A DNA stretch of 64,000 nucleotides from Phanerochaete sordida (taxonomy: Eukaryota > Basidiomycota > Agaricomycetes > Polyporales > Phanerochaetaceae), in assembly GCA_019973155.2 (NCBI GenBank), contig BPQB01000015.1:372001-436000 (forward strand), written 5' to 3'. Both the position numbers and the translations under genes were made by a program. Below, one piece after another: positions 32,110 through 45,300 of this stretch (its first letter is position 1; every line of letters starts with the position of its first letter). The notes under the pieces are model-generated. The model saw only the letters and a list, made by a program, of their open reading frames with translations, was not told where the DNA came from and made no database searches.

Positions 32110-34116
32110 ATGTCCGTGGCGGAGGTGCCCACAGGCCCTCGTGCCGAAGGAACTGTCCACAACCTGGCTGGGCCTCTCACATCCAAGATGTCGGCAACAC
32201 CCCCGGCGTCCGTGCGCGACTGGGACGCCAAGGCGGAGCGGAGGGTGCTTTGGAAGGTCGACCTGCTTTTGATGCCTATTCTCACGTTCTCTTATGGTTT
32301 ACAATTCGTGAGTCGCGTCGCTCGCGCTTTTTGCTGCCCGCGAACTCACCGGCATTCTTCTGCTCCACGTCTAGTACGACAAATTCGTCTTTAGCTCTGC
32401 GGCAGTCTTTGGCATGCTCAACGACCTGCACCTCACCACGCCAGTCCCTGGCACAAACCTCGTTTCTACTCAAAGATACTCCACGGCGTGAGCACCCCTA
32501 TATCTCCCCCCACGCGTTCATAAATCTCACAGACAGCCATTTGCTAGCACTGCGGCCTTTTACTGGGGCTACATCGTGGGCGTCCTCCCTATTGCTTTGG
32601 TCCTTCAGCGACTACCTGTGGCAAAGGCGCTGAGCCTGTTGATCTTTGTGCGTATCGTTTGCTATGCGTTACCGGCTGTACTCATCGATTTCCATCTAGA
32701 TTTGGGGTGCTATCGTCATGCTCACTGTCACGGTGTCTAGCTACCAAGGCGCCGTAGCGCAGCGCTTCTTCCTCGGTCTCGTCGAGAGCGCAGTTAGCTT
32801 GCAGTTAGCCCCGGATTTGTTTTGCGTACGTTCACGTCGCCTCCGCTTCGCACGCTTTCCTGATCCGAACTAGTCAGCTCGATGTGGTACACCAAGGCTG
32901 AACTGCCCCTTCGCCTCGGCATCTGGTATTCGGCGACAGGTCTCTTCACCATCTTCAGCGGTGTGATCAACTATGCTATCGGTCATGCGAAGGGCTCCCT
33001 CGCTCCCTGGAAATACATGTAGGCCTTCAGTCCAGTCTATTTCCCAGCACTGCCCCTAAAGCGATAACCAGGTACCTCGTCGCGGGCAGCATCACCATCG
33101 TCTGGTCACTGGTTGTACTCCTCATCCTACCCGACTCGCCTGCGACCTCGCACCGCTGGTTCAACGAGTCCGAGCGCGCTATCCTCATCGGGCGCATGCG
33201 CGGCAACGTCGCGGGTGCAGACGTTCGCACCATCAAAAAAGCGCAGGTTATCGAGGCCCTCAAAGACGTCAAGATATGGATCATGGGTGCGATGGGTGCC
33301 GCAATCTACGTCTGCAACGGCGGTGTAACCGCCTTCGGTTCGCTCATTATCAAGGTTCGCGGCAGGCTCTCGTCCTTATCCGCGCACCAGCTAACCCGCG
33401 AACATCCAGTCTTTCGGATACTCCAGCCTCCGCGCGATCCTCCTGCAGACGCCCGGCGGCGCGACGACGTGCGTCGCGATCTACATCGCGGGCTACCTCG
33501 CAGGCCGATTCAAAAACACGCGCACGCTCTGGCTCGCGGTGAGCTGCCTCCCGGTCATGGTCGGCGCGATCATCCTCTGGCGCGGCTCGTGGCAGGAGCG
33601 CGGGCTCGCGCTCTTCGGCTACTACCTCATCCCCGTCTTCGGCGCGCCGTACGTGCTGCTCCTCGCGCTCGCGTCCGCGAACGTCGCGGGCGGCACGAAG
33701 AAGGCGTGCGCGACCGGCGCGGTCTTCGTCGGGTACAACGTCGGGAACATCATTGGCCCGTACCTGGTGCGTCGCCCGTGCCCCTCTTGCGCCCGTGCTG
33801 CAGGCTGACGCGCGCGCAGGTCAACACGAAGCAGGCCCCGGCGCACTACCGCACGACGTGGATCGCGACGATCGTCGTGATGGTCTTCACGATCGTCGCG
33901 GCGCTCGTGCTGCGCGTGCTGTGGGCGCGCGAGAACGCGCGGCGCGACAAGGACGCGCTCGCGCTCGCGGGGCGGCCCGAGAGCTCGTACGAGAAGGTCG
34001 GCGAGGCAAGCCTCGGCGGCTCGCTCGGGAGCTCCGCGAGCGTCCTCGAGGGCGTCATGCACGTCGACCGCGACCTGACGGACTGGGAGGATAAGTCATT
34101 CCGGTACTTGCTTTAG
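32110..34116 (+). CDS. MFS transporter, anion:cation symporter (Dal5/allantoate permease-like)
   Basis: A major facilitator of the fungal Dal5/Tna1 group, which imports allantoate, nicotinate, ureides or other organic anions across the plasma membrane. About eight exons. The N-terminus carries WDAKAERRVLWKVDLLLMPIL, the hallmark start of this subfamily, then YDKFVFSSAAVFGMLNDLHL. Later segments are AFYWGYIVGVLPIALVLQRLP, RFFLGLVESAV, MWYTKAELPLRLGIWYSATG, PDSPATSHRWFNESERAI (cytoplasmic loop), FGYSSLRAILLQTPGGA, IYIAGYLAGRFKNTR and GTKKACATGAVFVGYNVGNIIGPYL. The C-terminal cytoplasmic tail ends DLTDWEDKSFRYLL, a conserved ending in the group. The gene looks intact. The translation start at 32,110 or the second Met (MSATPPASVRDW) are alternatives. 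The substrate cannot be assigned. Confidence 0.85.
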
Positions 34117-34441
34117 AGCGCGCGTGGCATGTTTTTCGTACAGTGCTACTATTTACATGGGTTTTATGGGGTATATGCGCTCTAGTTGTGGAAGGGCTGG
34201 CAATGGAACATGACTCCGCATCCAGGGATGCCATAGTTTGACCGCATAGCTGCAAGCCTGCCCGGTCACAGAGCGTAATGAAGCCGCCCTGGGCGCATCG
34301 TTTCCGCAGGTACCGTCTCCTCCCCGTCCCCATGAGAGCCGTCTTTCTCTCGCGGCATCCTCTTCTTCACTGTATCAGCGCGAGCGACCGAAGGACGGCT
34401 GTGTGACCACGGTTCAACGTTCAGCGTGTGCGAGCGAATCC
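34117..34441. other. Convergent intergenic region
   Basis: 325 bp between the 3' ends of the transporter and the helical protein on the opposite strand. Nothing recognised. Confidence 0.5.
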
Positions 34442-35853
34442 CTAACGCGCGTCGTACCCTGTAATTAGCGCCCCCTGCTTCGCGGAGGCCTTGCCCGCCG
34501 CGAGCACCCTCGCGCGAGCATCGCTAGCCGCGGTGGCTTCGCGCCTATTCCGCAGATTCAACATGGTGGAGTCATTGATACCAGCGACGGCGGTGCTCGC
34601 CAGCTGCAGCATACGCGCCGGCGAGAGCGGCGAGCTGTACGGCGACGTGCTAAGGCGGCGGTACAGCGACGCGCGGGCGACGGCGCTGGGAGACAAGGGT
34701 CAGCCTGGGTACGAACGTGAGTTAGGATATTGGGCGTACTTGGAGATTTGGAGGTTCAGGTTAGGCCGCGGTCGGTGCGGAATGGGCTGAGTATTTTGGT
34801 AGTGCGGACGTGGAGGACGTGAAGGGCCGTACATGGCTGGCGGCTGATGATGTGCCTGCGGCATCGTCATTGACAAATTGTCGTTAGACCGGCTTGCGAC
34901 TGTTCGGTGGACCTCTGCAAGCTGTTGGCGCAGGTCGTCTGTCGACCGCTGCGTGAATCGGGTCAGACTTCATATTCGCACTGGGCCCTGAACGTCACCT
35001 TACCTTGACGAGCAAATGCATCTCTGACATCTCGTTCGAGATTCCGTGTAGCTGCGCAGCGGTATGCACTATCCCAGCGAGCTATACGATAAAGAAGTTA
35101 AGATCGTATCCGATAAAATCAGACTGTAAACGAACATGAAGACGGTCAAATGCGTGCTCCAGGTCTGCCTGGCATTTGACGATGTCTCGTCTGTCAGACG
35201 CGTTCCGCAGTAGCCGGGTCCAGTAAGAGCGCGAGGCAAGATTTAATAACAGGTACTCCGTTTCAGTGAGCTTACTGTCAGGGTCCGTCAGCATCATGGA
35301 AATGAGCTATCATCAGTAGCACAGACTCGACGTACTCCGCGAATTGGGCGATATGGCGCCGAAACGCGGCGTCGATAGCCACATTCTTTCGACCTAGGGC
35401 CTCAGTGAGCACATTGAGATAATCCGTGGTCTTCTCCACAAGTTTGTCGCAATCGTCCTTGTTCGCGTGGACCTCCTGCTCTCAGGAATGTTAGTCGAGA
35501 GAGGTTAAACATTGGCACCTGAGGCGGTCATCGCCTCGAAGCTCGCGCACCTGACCCAGCTCCGCGATCTTTTTCGCGCAGGTGGCGACAGTCTTGAGCA
35601 TGGGGATATTCAGAGGCCCGTCTGCGACAGCAGCGACTACACTTGACGCGGCGATGACGTGATCCAAGAGCTGCCGATAGAACTGCGCCCTCCTCTCGTC
35701 GCGCGCCGCCATGCTTGGGCGCACGTAGATATGCACGATGTCCGACACGCGAGATCCTCGTCGCTCGCCTTTCGCCAGAAGGAAAGGAAAACACATTTTT
35801 AGCTGAGCCTCTGGGGACGCTCGAGGCTGTGGGTGGATGGAAATGAGAGACAA
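34442..35853 (-). CDS. MLKL-N-terminal/HeLo-like helical bundle protein
   Basis: A multi-exon minus-strand gene. The first exon begins at 35,853 or, more likely, at the Met of MCFPFLLAKGERRG (about 35,796). Successive pieces form the four-helix pattern of fungal MLKL-NTD/HeLo-like domains: PLNIPMLKTVATCAKKIAEL, HANKDDCDKLVEKTTDYLN, FAEYVESVLL, then YLLLNLASRSYWTRLLRNAS and KCQADLEHAFDRLHVRLQ. Downstream exons encode SEMHLLVK, a Pro-rich linker (AMYGPSRPPRPHYQ) and a basic C-terminal segment ending GALITGYDAR. Domains of this type form membrane-permeabilising N-termini of cell-death effectors and NLR-like proteins; here no kinase, NACHT or NB-ARC follows, so it may be a stand-alone effector or adaptor. 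Domain assignment is from pattern only. Confidence 0.5.
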
Positions 35854-35859
35854 GGAGGG

Positions 35860-37885
35860 GCGACGTGCCCCTAGAGGTGGTCATGTCGTGCGCGACGACA
35901 GAGGCGAGAGGGCGGCGAGAACTCTTTCTGGAGCGTGCTGGTCGCGCGGCGTAGAGCTGCCAATGCTGTATGGTACTTCCCAGAGATGGACAGAGCTCGT
36001 GGTCGACGGCTACGTCTCCCGGCTCGAGGCAGGCCTCATTGTCGATCATGGGATCGTCTGCGGGAATAAAGGATAGATTTGAGGCAGGTGCACGCGAGCA
36101 GCTGAATGAAAGAACACCAGCAATACAGGTCGTGGACCTTCATGCCCTGGAGTTTGGTCTGCGAAACGTCAAAATAACGTCACCTTCGGCACGCCGATAA
36201 CGCACCTCGACTAGGGTCTGCCATCGTGACCGCCGCAGCGTGTACCGCAGCGCACATGATTATTATCGTGACTCGTCGAGGCCGCCATGCCGCGGACAAG
36301 TGCGCCAGCCTTCCGTTCCTTTGCACCCGAGCCGCGGCCGACGGTCGGTACACGTTCCTCGCCTGCGGGATCGTCGCACGCTGCCGCGGAGCCAGCGTTC
36401 GCGGGAGAATCCAGGGCACCTCCGCCGGCTTCGCGCGCTGTGTAGATCTCTTTGCAGATGCAGGCTTTCAGGCGACGGTGTCTCGGCCATGGCGACCTTG
36501 AAGATGGGCAACCCAAAACGGGACTCGGTTGGCTGCCTTACGTAAGCTCACCACAAACGCCCGCCGCCTCGTCGCCTCGGAAGCTTTGTCTTCGTCCACC
36601 ACGACCTCGCCTTCCACGACCCCGGCACTACCGACGCAAATTGTGATATGCAGCTATGGTGCTCTGCAACTGGTACGGCCCATGCAGTGTCCACGTAGCA
36701 AGAACCAACGGGCGACATACTGCAACCTTGGCGTCGAGATCGCCGTCGACGTCGACGACATCCACAAGAGCTTGTCTGCGACTCGGAGGCTGATGCGCGA
36801 GGTGAGCTCCAGACCCATCGGTCCCGCTGGTGTTGAGCTACCCCCGACGTCGAGACTCGGATATCGTCGGCGAGCACAGCACGGGCACCGTCGTGGCCTT
36901 GCGAGGTGCTCGAGTGCCAGCGACGAGTCTTTGCCCTTCCCCGCATCCCCACGCGTCGTCAACTTCTCCAGCATTTTACGGGGAAAGATGAAGCATGTGA
37001 TTTTGGCCTTCGGGTCATGACGTCATCGCGTGGCCTCACGTGCTCAGCAATTCTCCCTGCACTTTGCAGGGAGAATTGCGCGCTTAGCCGCCGCCGCCTA
37101 GGTTCGCCCTCACTCTCGTTCCTCCCGACGAGCCGCCACTTAGCTCGGACTTGCCGCCTCACTATCAAGCTCAGCAGGTGCTCGTCTGTAGCATAGCGTA
37201 GCGTGTATGCCTGTCTTGGCAATATATCTTTACCCACACAGTCGACTCGTCCCGGGTGCGAGGCCCCCCTGCTTACCGCGAAGGGCACGGTATGGCGGAT
37301 TTGTACTCCCTATCGTAAACGAGACGCATCCTTGGCTACTTGGTTCTCAATCGACGTAAGAGGTGAAGTAGGGGGACCGTCGACAGAGCTCGCGAACACG
37401 CGACTGCGAGTCCCAAGGTGCCTCCGCAATCCGCAAGTTTACACCTTTGTCTCGTCTCTCGTCGTCGCGCGGCGTCGGGGGCTTGTCCCACTGTCAGGTA
37501 ACCCGCTGCGGGCATCTAACGCCTGCACTCTACTCTCACTCGCAGGCTCTCTGAGTGCGTATCGTTCGACGATCTCCGCGCGGAGCTTCGGGCAGCTCGC
37601 ATGTGCGCCACGGTGGTCCCCAGCTGGCGTGAGTTTCGGGCAGCGGTGGATCGAAGTGTGCGGCACGACAGGGTCCTGCCAGCCTGCGAGTATTCCAAAC
37701 AAGCATGGTATTCCATGTTCCAAGTAGTAGTGCGAAGTACAGCCGCGGGTGGGCGAAGCACAGCGAAAGATTACAGCTTTTTAATGTTACAGTAGCGTAT
37801 AGAGTACCAGACGGACACAGCGCGCGCGCGGCGAAAGGAATGCGCGGGCAAGCGAGGGTGGGTGCGCGGGCGGTGGCGCGGCGCT
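35860..37885. other. Intergenic, 2 kb, no gene recognised
   Basis: Frames at 36,529-37,020 and 37,203-37,727 (plus) are 160-175 residues long but have no motif, no codon pattern like their neighbours and no coherent splicing. A perfect hairpin lies at 37,047-37,079 (separate entry). Confidence 0.4.
37047..37079. repeat. Perfect 15-bp inverted repeat (hairpin)
   Basis: gcaattctccctgca and tgcagggagaattgc are exact reverse complements separated by ctt. The 33 bp palindromic hairpin stands in otherwise featureless intergenic DNA. It could be a terminator-like structure, a foldback insertion footprint or a binding site. Confidence 0.8.
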
Positions 37886-39972
37886 CTACATGAGCCAGTT
37901 CCAGAACGCCTCGAGCTTGTTGCGCGGCGGCGGCTCGTCGTAGCTCGCGGCCTCGATCTCCGCAAGACCGGACTTGAAGTCCATGTCCGCGGCGTTGACC
38001 CAGCGCGTGCGGCGCCAGACGCGGCAGCCGACGTAGAGGATGGGGAAGAGGGCGAGCGGGAGGTAGTTCGTGACGAACGTGTCCGTCGCCCACGAGCCCT
38101 TGAGGAAGACGCTCCAGCCGCTGAACTGTGTGAGGGAATGGAGGTCAGGACACGGAGATGACGCGAGGCGGGGAAGCGCGACGTACGAAGCAGACGATGA
38201 TCGTCGAGAAGACGCCGTACCAGCCCGCGAATGGCTGCAGGCGCGTGTAGAACGGCAGCGTGCGGCGGTCGATGCCCTGTGCCTTCATGCCCGCGTAGAA
38301 GCGGACGTAGGTGACGGAGATGCCGAACCAGCTCATGAGGCCGGCGACCGAGGTCATGTTCGCGAACCAGTTGAAGACGCGGCCGGCGCCGCTGCTGACG
38401 GCCATGTACGCGAGGAGACCGAACGCGCAGTTCGTCGCGACGGCGACCCAGGGGAGACCCCAGCGGTTGGTGCGCGTGAAGATCTTGGGTGCGTTGCCGT
38501 TCAGCGCGAGGCCGTCTGCGGACAAAATTAGGGTGCCGTCGGAGATGGAGCGACGTGGGATACTCACAGAGAGCGCGGGAAGACGAGTAGAGGTCGCTGG
38601 ACGCCGCGGACCAGGCCGAGGTCAGGAGGGCGGCGTTAATGACCGAGGGGAGACCCTTGATGCCCGCGGTCTTGATGGCGATGACGAACGGCGACTTGGC
38701 CGCGTTGCTCGTCTTCAGGTTAAGGTCGGGGTGGGTGTAAGGAACGAGGAGGCCGATGATGGTGACACCGCCGATGTAGAAGAGGAGGATACGGACATAG
38801 ACGCGCTTGATGCTGTGCAACGAGAAGGTTAGCGGCAGATAGTGGACAGAGAGCGTCGCACGTACGCCTTCGGGATGTTACGGCGTGGGTTCTTCGCCTC
38901 ACCACCAGCGATGGCAACGATCTCGGTTCCGATGAACGAGAAGGCAGCCTGGGTCAGAACCGCCCAGAAGCCGAGGAAGCGACCCTTGGAACCGCCGATG
39001 TTGTTGAACTGGTTGAACGGTCCCGGGTGCTTCCAGTAGCGGAAGCCGAGACGGTCGTGGTTCGGGCCTCCGCCAAGGTCGAGCACGATGCCGAGGATGA
39101 TGAGGCCGGTGATGGTGATGACCTTTATCGACGCGAAGATGAACTCCGCCTCGCCGTAGGCCCCTGCGCGAGTGTCAGCGAAAATTACTCGTACCAGATA
39201 CACAGCCGAGACGTACTCGCGCCGAACATGTTGATGATGATGACGACAACGAGAAAAATGGTGATCCATGCTGCATCGTTGACCTTGTCCGTCCTGCGAT
39301 CAGGTGAGCATATGCGGAGAGGCAGAGTCGCGCGTGACGCTCACCAAAAGCTCATGAGGACAGCACCGGCGCTAAGTTCCGCGGGAAGAATGATCGTCCA
39401 GTTGTACCCTGGGCGACGCAGGACGGTCAGTTGAGGGCTCGTCCACATGCGCGCGGGGCGACTCACAGTAATTCCAGCCGAGGGTGAAGGACCATGACTG
39501 GTCGACGAAGCGTTCTGCGAGAGTGATGTGACCGCCGGGGACCGGAAGGTACGAGATCATCTCGCCAAGAGAGATCATGCTGCGCGACCCCACGGGGTAG
39601 GACGATTAGCGCGGGGCGCAACGTGGAGGGGGGCGCGAAGGAAAACTTACACCGCGAAACAGATGGTGCCGACGACGGCGTAGCCGAGCAGGAGGCCGAC
39701 GGGGCCGCCAGCAGCGAGCGAGCCTGCGGTTCCCAGGAAAAGACCGGTTCCGATGACACCACCGATACTGCGCGCGCGTGAGCATCGTACGACGCGCGAA
39801 GAGTGGGCGAGACGCACCTGATCATGGCAATGTGCCGGTTCTTCATCGTCCGGTGGAGGGTGCCCGCGCCGGGCTCGGGGAGCTCATGGTGGGCCTCGGC
39901 GTCCGAGATGGACGTGTCGAGGACGTCCACCTTCTCGTTGGAACCGCGCTTGAAGTCTGACTCCTTGGACAT
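37886..39972 (-). CDS. Amino-acid permease, fungal AAP (Gap1-type) family
   Basis: Imports amino acids across the plasma membrane by proton symport. About nine exons on the minus strand from ATG at 39,972. The cytoplasmic N-terminus (MSKESDFKRGSNEKVDVLD...TLHRTMKNRHIAMI) leads into TM1 IGGVIGTGLFLGTAGSLAAG, the AAP signature. Then follow SLGEMISYLPVPGGHITLAERFV, ALGWNY-like TLGWNYYNWTIILPAEL, GAYGEAEFIFASIKVITI, FIGTEIVAIAGGEAKNPRRNI, VYVRILLFYIGGVTIIGLLV, SDLYSSSRAL and SWFGISVTYVRFYAGMKAQG. The C-terminal tail includes DFKSGLAEIEA and ends EAFWNWLM, a common ending in this family. All expected segments are present, so the gene looks functional. Confidence 0.9.
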
Positions 39973-42377
39973 GGTGGCCGGGGAGGAGCGTGCGGGAGGA
40001 GGGATGAGAAGCTCCAGGAACGAGTGGACTTATATACTGTCCACCTGCACGAACAACCTTATCTCCCGTGACACCACCAATGAGGACCCCTTGATAACCC
40101 TCATTCGGATCGCGGGGCTGGGAGGGAGCTAACCCTTTTCCGGCGAAGAAGGCAGCTCTCTGCCTTGGTGATGGCGCTGATCGTCGGTATCTTGCGTATC
40201 GAGCCGCCTCGCGCACCACGCTGCGGTGTTCCCGCGCTGTCGCCTGCATTTTCGCAGCTTTCGAGGCGTCCGCTGCCCTGCCCCCGTCGCACGCTGCCCG
40301 ACGCAGCGCCGCCTTGCCCGCGCGCCCGGAGCGCTACAGAACGTTCGGGACGGCCAAGTACCGAGGTCCCATGGCGCCCCACCGGGGCGACGCAGTGGCG
40401 ACGCTAGCGGGCACAGCGCTTCGCGTAAAGGGGCACGCATATCGGTTCCTGAAGGTGCGGGCGCCTGAGCCGCAAAGTCCTGATGGAAGAAGAATGCGGA
40501 AGAACGTACACGCGCGCGCCCTGCGGTGCTCTCCCCGCCGGAAAGTTGGGCCCTGGAAAGTCTTATCGCACCCGCCCGCCCGCCGCGCCCGAGCTCTAGG
40601 CTGCACGAGTCACCCGCGCAGCGAAAAAAAAATCGGGTCGTCTGCCCAGCGAAAGAATCACGGGCCAAGATCGCCAGGGCGATCGAGCATTTAGACGTCG
40701 GCGTGCGCGTGGTGCACGCCCGCAAATTGCAAAGCGTGACCACTTGTGGCGTTGCGGGGCGGTGGTGGCACGCCAAGGGCGTCGCCCCAGCCGAGCCGCA
40801 ATCGCGATACCTGGTCTCGGTTCGCCGATCAGCACCGTGCGGAATGGGGCAATGCGCTGTATTTGTGGCAGGACTTGTCAAGGACACGTCAAATTCGCAG
40901 AGCAGTGGCATACCCGCGTGAGATGCAAGCTTCGCGGCGACGACGAGCACGTTGTGGCGAAAGTCGCTTGGCAACTGTCATCTTCGCTGAATACTGGACC
41001 CTTTGAGACGACGTGAAGAGAAGGAAAGCCTAGAGGCAACAGGCACGGGCGGCGTCCATGCACCGTGGAAAGCGGAGGCTGCGAAGCATCGGAATACGCA
41101 TGGGACATGTATACATCGGATCTAAGTTGTCAAGGAGTTGGAATGTCAATCCGAGGGACATGAACGACGGCGTACCAGGGCATGTGGCCTTCGTGAGACT
41201 GCGATCTGGGCGGCGTGAGATCCGCAGTATGTCCAGGACGGCCGCAAACGTCTACACCTGTAAATCATGATGGCAGATGGAAGGCAGCTTCAAGTACAGG
41301 TTTGCGGCCGCGTATACAAGGCAATCACGACCGCAAACCGTACGCGAACACAGCCCGCCTGCGGTGAACGTTCGCTTGCTCGAGCCGACTCCTCATGAGA
41401 TGCTCACGGGCTGCGTAGAGTCTGAGGAATCCTCCCGGTTAATTAAGGACGCTTTGACACGGAGGGTACCCTGTAGACACAGCATTGCATTCTCCGACGT
41501 CCGCGGTAGGCCGTGCAGGCCTGCGAAGGCAGCGAAGCGCTGCCACGGTCTGCGGAACAGCATGACGGCGGGTACTGACGTCGAATGTGCGCATATATTC
41601 AGCGAGATAAGGTTGCTTGATACGGCCCGCCTTGACGCCACGCAATCCAAGCTGCGAATGTAGGTTATGCGACGATAACGACGGACTCTGGGCCGTTGAG
41701 AACGTACCTATCTTCGCCGCGCCCTGGGTCGGCGCGAGCGTAAATTTTGCCTCAGGAGCCTTGGCGCGGATACGCCCAACGGAGAAAGGCGGTCAGGGGC
41801 GATTGCTCAAGTTCGTTCTCCCGGAATTCGCGCACATTCCGCACCAGCGGAATCGGTGTGAGTGAATTGGGCTGCAGGAAAAGTCTGGAGACGACCAGGG
41901 CGCGCTCGTCACTGTCTCGGATAGATCGACGGACAATCATGCGGTCAGCGGAGTGCTTGTATGCGGGTGGCCGAAGACGGTGATATGCGGGTGCGGGTCG
42001 TCGGCCACGGCGACGGCGGGGCGGTGATCAGAGATAGCATGCGCGGTAGTCAAGAGCAAGCGGGGCACCGCAGCATCACGCAGATACCGCCACGCCCAAA
42101 TTGGACATGGGCGGGATTGATGCGCCTCCAGCGGACAGCTCCGCGTCGTTCGGTCCGAGCCCCGACGGCGGCAGCTGCGGGCGGGATCGCACCATATATG
42201 GATATATGCCGGAAGTCACCGGCCGGATGGCCGAAGGGCAATGCTCGATGTCATTCGCGGGTTGCTCTCCACCTTCTCGTCGCCGTCGTCGCTCTCGCCG
42301 CCGCCGTCGCGCACACGCTCGCGGATGTCGCGTTAACGTTCATCTTCCAACCCCTCGTTTCTCACCCGTCTCCCGCC
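39973..42377. other. Intergenic, 2.4 kb, no gene recognised
   Basis: High-GC sequence with overlapping open frames on both strands (largest 281 residues at 40,129-40,974, minus) that lack motifs. The left edge is the permease promoter. The right edge (42,190-42,377) has TATA-like words and leads into adenylate cyclase. Confidence 0.4.
40029..40036 (-). promoter_or_regulatory. TATA box of the amino-acid permease
   Basis: TATATAAG on the minus strand lies about 57 bp upstream of the ATG at 39,972. Confidence 0.5.
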
Positions 42378-45300
42378 ATGGCGTCCGCGACCTCTTCCAT
42401 CTCGCTAGACAACGTCGATGATTTCCTCCCACCGCAGGACTTGTTGCCACACCAGCCGCCCTCGACCGATGTCACAGACATCATCGCGCCCTGGCTCGTC
42501 CCTGGCGCGGAAGCTGAGCAAGAGGCGGTACGTCGTATTCCTTTTATCTCGTTACGCGGGCGGTGTTTGGGGCGCCGCCCTGCGCGTGTCTCGCGGGTGG
42601 GAGCGCAGAGGTACGTGCACAGCTCTGCTGTCGGCGGGTGCGCTCACTTAACCGCGTACATCTATAGACGTGTTTGTATTGCGTCATGTCCCTCGCACAC
42701 GGGTGCGAAGCAGTGCCCGCTTGACGCGATGCGCAGTGGAACACAGTCCCGTTTCTTCGTTCTGAACTTTGGCGGTGGGAGATCGCTGACCACGGACCCC
42801 TGCAGCCCCCTCCGCCAACTCGCAGAGCGCCGTTCAAAGCAGCCATTACGGGACTCCGACATCGGGGGTCCGACTTGGCAAGCCTTCGCACGAGCAGCGA
42901 CAACGCGAGCTTTATCAGCAGTATCACCGCGTCAACGAGCCATCTTCCTGAGGGCGCCCGGGCCAGCGGAGACCTCAAGAAGAAGGCCTCATCTACCTCA
43001 TTCCTCGGCAGCATCCTCAAGAAGCCCAGGTCTAAAAGTCGCCTGAGGCCCCACAAACTCGACCTCTCTGGCTCTAGCGACCATCCCGTTCCGCAACTTC
43101 CCTCTCCTGACTACATTCCCTACGTCGCCCCTCCGCATTCATCGCCCCCTGCTCATGCACCCTCCTATCGTCTCGCACCTTTGCTTGGCAAGGGCAAGAA
43201 GGCTGCAGACGTGCCGCCACCAGTCCCTGCGAAAGACGCGGAGTACACACTCAACCGGGACCTCAACGACATGGAGGGCATCGTCAACTTTGACATCCTG
43301 TCCCAGATACAGAACGGGACCTACGATAACGCCCCGAGCTCTCCCAGTAGTGGCCTAGAGTCCTCGGCGTACTCTACCGCACTCACCTCAGATACCTCCT
43401 CGTCTCACAATGTCCATCACGCCTCGACTTCGTCGCTACCCAACGGCTCACGTACACTGTTCAGCAATCCCAATCCCTTTCAAACTACGACCGCCGGTGT
43501 CAAGCGCAAGGTGGGGCATGGCTACGACCACCGCAACATCTCGCCGAAGACCGCTGGCCAGTTCTCAGCCAGCGTGCCGACGATACGCGGACACGAGGAC
43601 CCGTCGTGGAAGGCGCCGGACAGCTGGGCGGTTGAGCCGGAGAACGGCGCGCTTCATCCCGACGACACGGTGCTGGTCGAGTCGGAGCACTCCGAGGGCG
43701 AGGAGAAGGACAGCGACCAGCGGAACGGACGTCGGAAGGGCAACAAGCGGCACACGTACAGCTCCTCGGGCAGGCAGCCGCGTGGGTACGAGGACCGCGA
43801 TGAGCCGTATCGCATACGCATATACCGGAGGGACAACACCTACCACGTCGCCACGATCTATCTGAGGACCACCGTCGCTGATCTCGTGCCGTCCCTCAAC
43901 GGCAAGATGTTGTTTGATACCTCCCGCGAGACGCATCGGATGTACCTCAAGGAGCGCGGGCGGGGTAAGTCTGTTTCGTCCGGCTGCGCGCGCAGAGAGA
44001 CTCACAGCTGGCATAGAGCGCCTACTGGCGATGACGGAGAAGCCGGCCAACATCGTGCGACGGCGGCTAGAGCAAGCGGGCTGGGATCCCATCGACGACT
44101 TTCGAACATTGGCGACAGAGGATATCCAGTATCTCATGAAGTTCGTGTACAAAAGTAATTTATTGGGCCCTACGGTACGCAGACTACCTATTCACCATGT
44201 TCCGTCTCGCTTATATGCTGCTGTTCAGGATGACGACCTTGTCTTCGACACCTTCGAGTCTATTGATCTTGCTGCAAGAGCCCTTAAGACAGTGCCGGTG
44301 ATCCTTTATAGCCACGCGGACGCCATCATCTCGCTCAATCTGTCACGAAATCCAATGCTTGAGATCCCTGGTGACTTCATACAGTTGTGCACCAACCTTC
44401 GCGTCTTGCGACTGCAGAATATGTCCATGAAGAAGGTTCCGCAGAGCGTCCGGCACTGTGAAAAGCTGCACCGGCTGGACCTGTCCTGTAACCGCATCAC
44501 CGACCTCCGTGATGCTGCTTTGGACCACATTAAGGGTCTACGCTCGCTAAAGCTCCAAAACAACGGGATGGCGATGCTGCCGTGGTACTTCCCGAGGCTG
44601 GAGAACCTGACGGAGCTCAATATCTCGAACAACAAGTTTAAGGAGCTGCCCGACGTGGTCTGTCGGCTGCCGAGCTTGGTCGACCTCGATATCTCCTTCA
44701 ATCTCCTCGAGAAACTGCCTGATGAGATTGGGGACCTCAAGCATCTTCAGAAGCTCATCACGGTCGGGAACGCGGTGCGCGAGTTTCCCGAGGGCGCGCG
44801 CGGCCTGCGCTCGCTGCGTCTCCTTGACTGTCGGCGCAACATGATCTCAGACTTGACGGCTGTCTGTCTGCTCCCGAACGTCCAGGAAATCATGGCTGAT
44901 CACAACACCGTACACGCACTGGACCTCTCCTTTGGTCCGTCGTTGAAGTCGCTCGACGCGTCGCACAACGACATCACGCAGCTCACGCTTCTCCCCGGGC
45001 CGCTTGGAGCGCAGCCCTTCGCGATGGTGACGCTTGACATCTCTCATGCGAAGCTGTCATCCCTGGACGAGCTCGCGCTCGCGCAGCTCACTTCGCTGCG
45101 CACTCTGAAGGTCGACTACAACGCGATCCGCGCACTACCAGACTCGATTGGGGAACTCGCGGAGCTGCGGCACCTAAGCTGCTCGAACAACCAGCTGTAC
45201 CGCCTGCCCGCGACGATTGCGCGGCTGCAGAACCTCGAGAAGCTCGAGGCGCACAACAACAGCCTCGAGGAGCTTCCGCAAGCGATCTGGGAGTGCGCGA

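Noticed and set aside
36529..37727. Two plus-strand frames of 163 and 174 residues
   Set aside because: No domain, no coherent splicing and composition unlike neighbouring genes.
40129..40974. 281-residue minus-strand frame
   Set aside because: High-GC region with competing frames on both strands and no recognisable motif.
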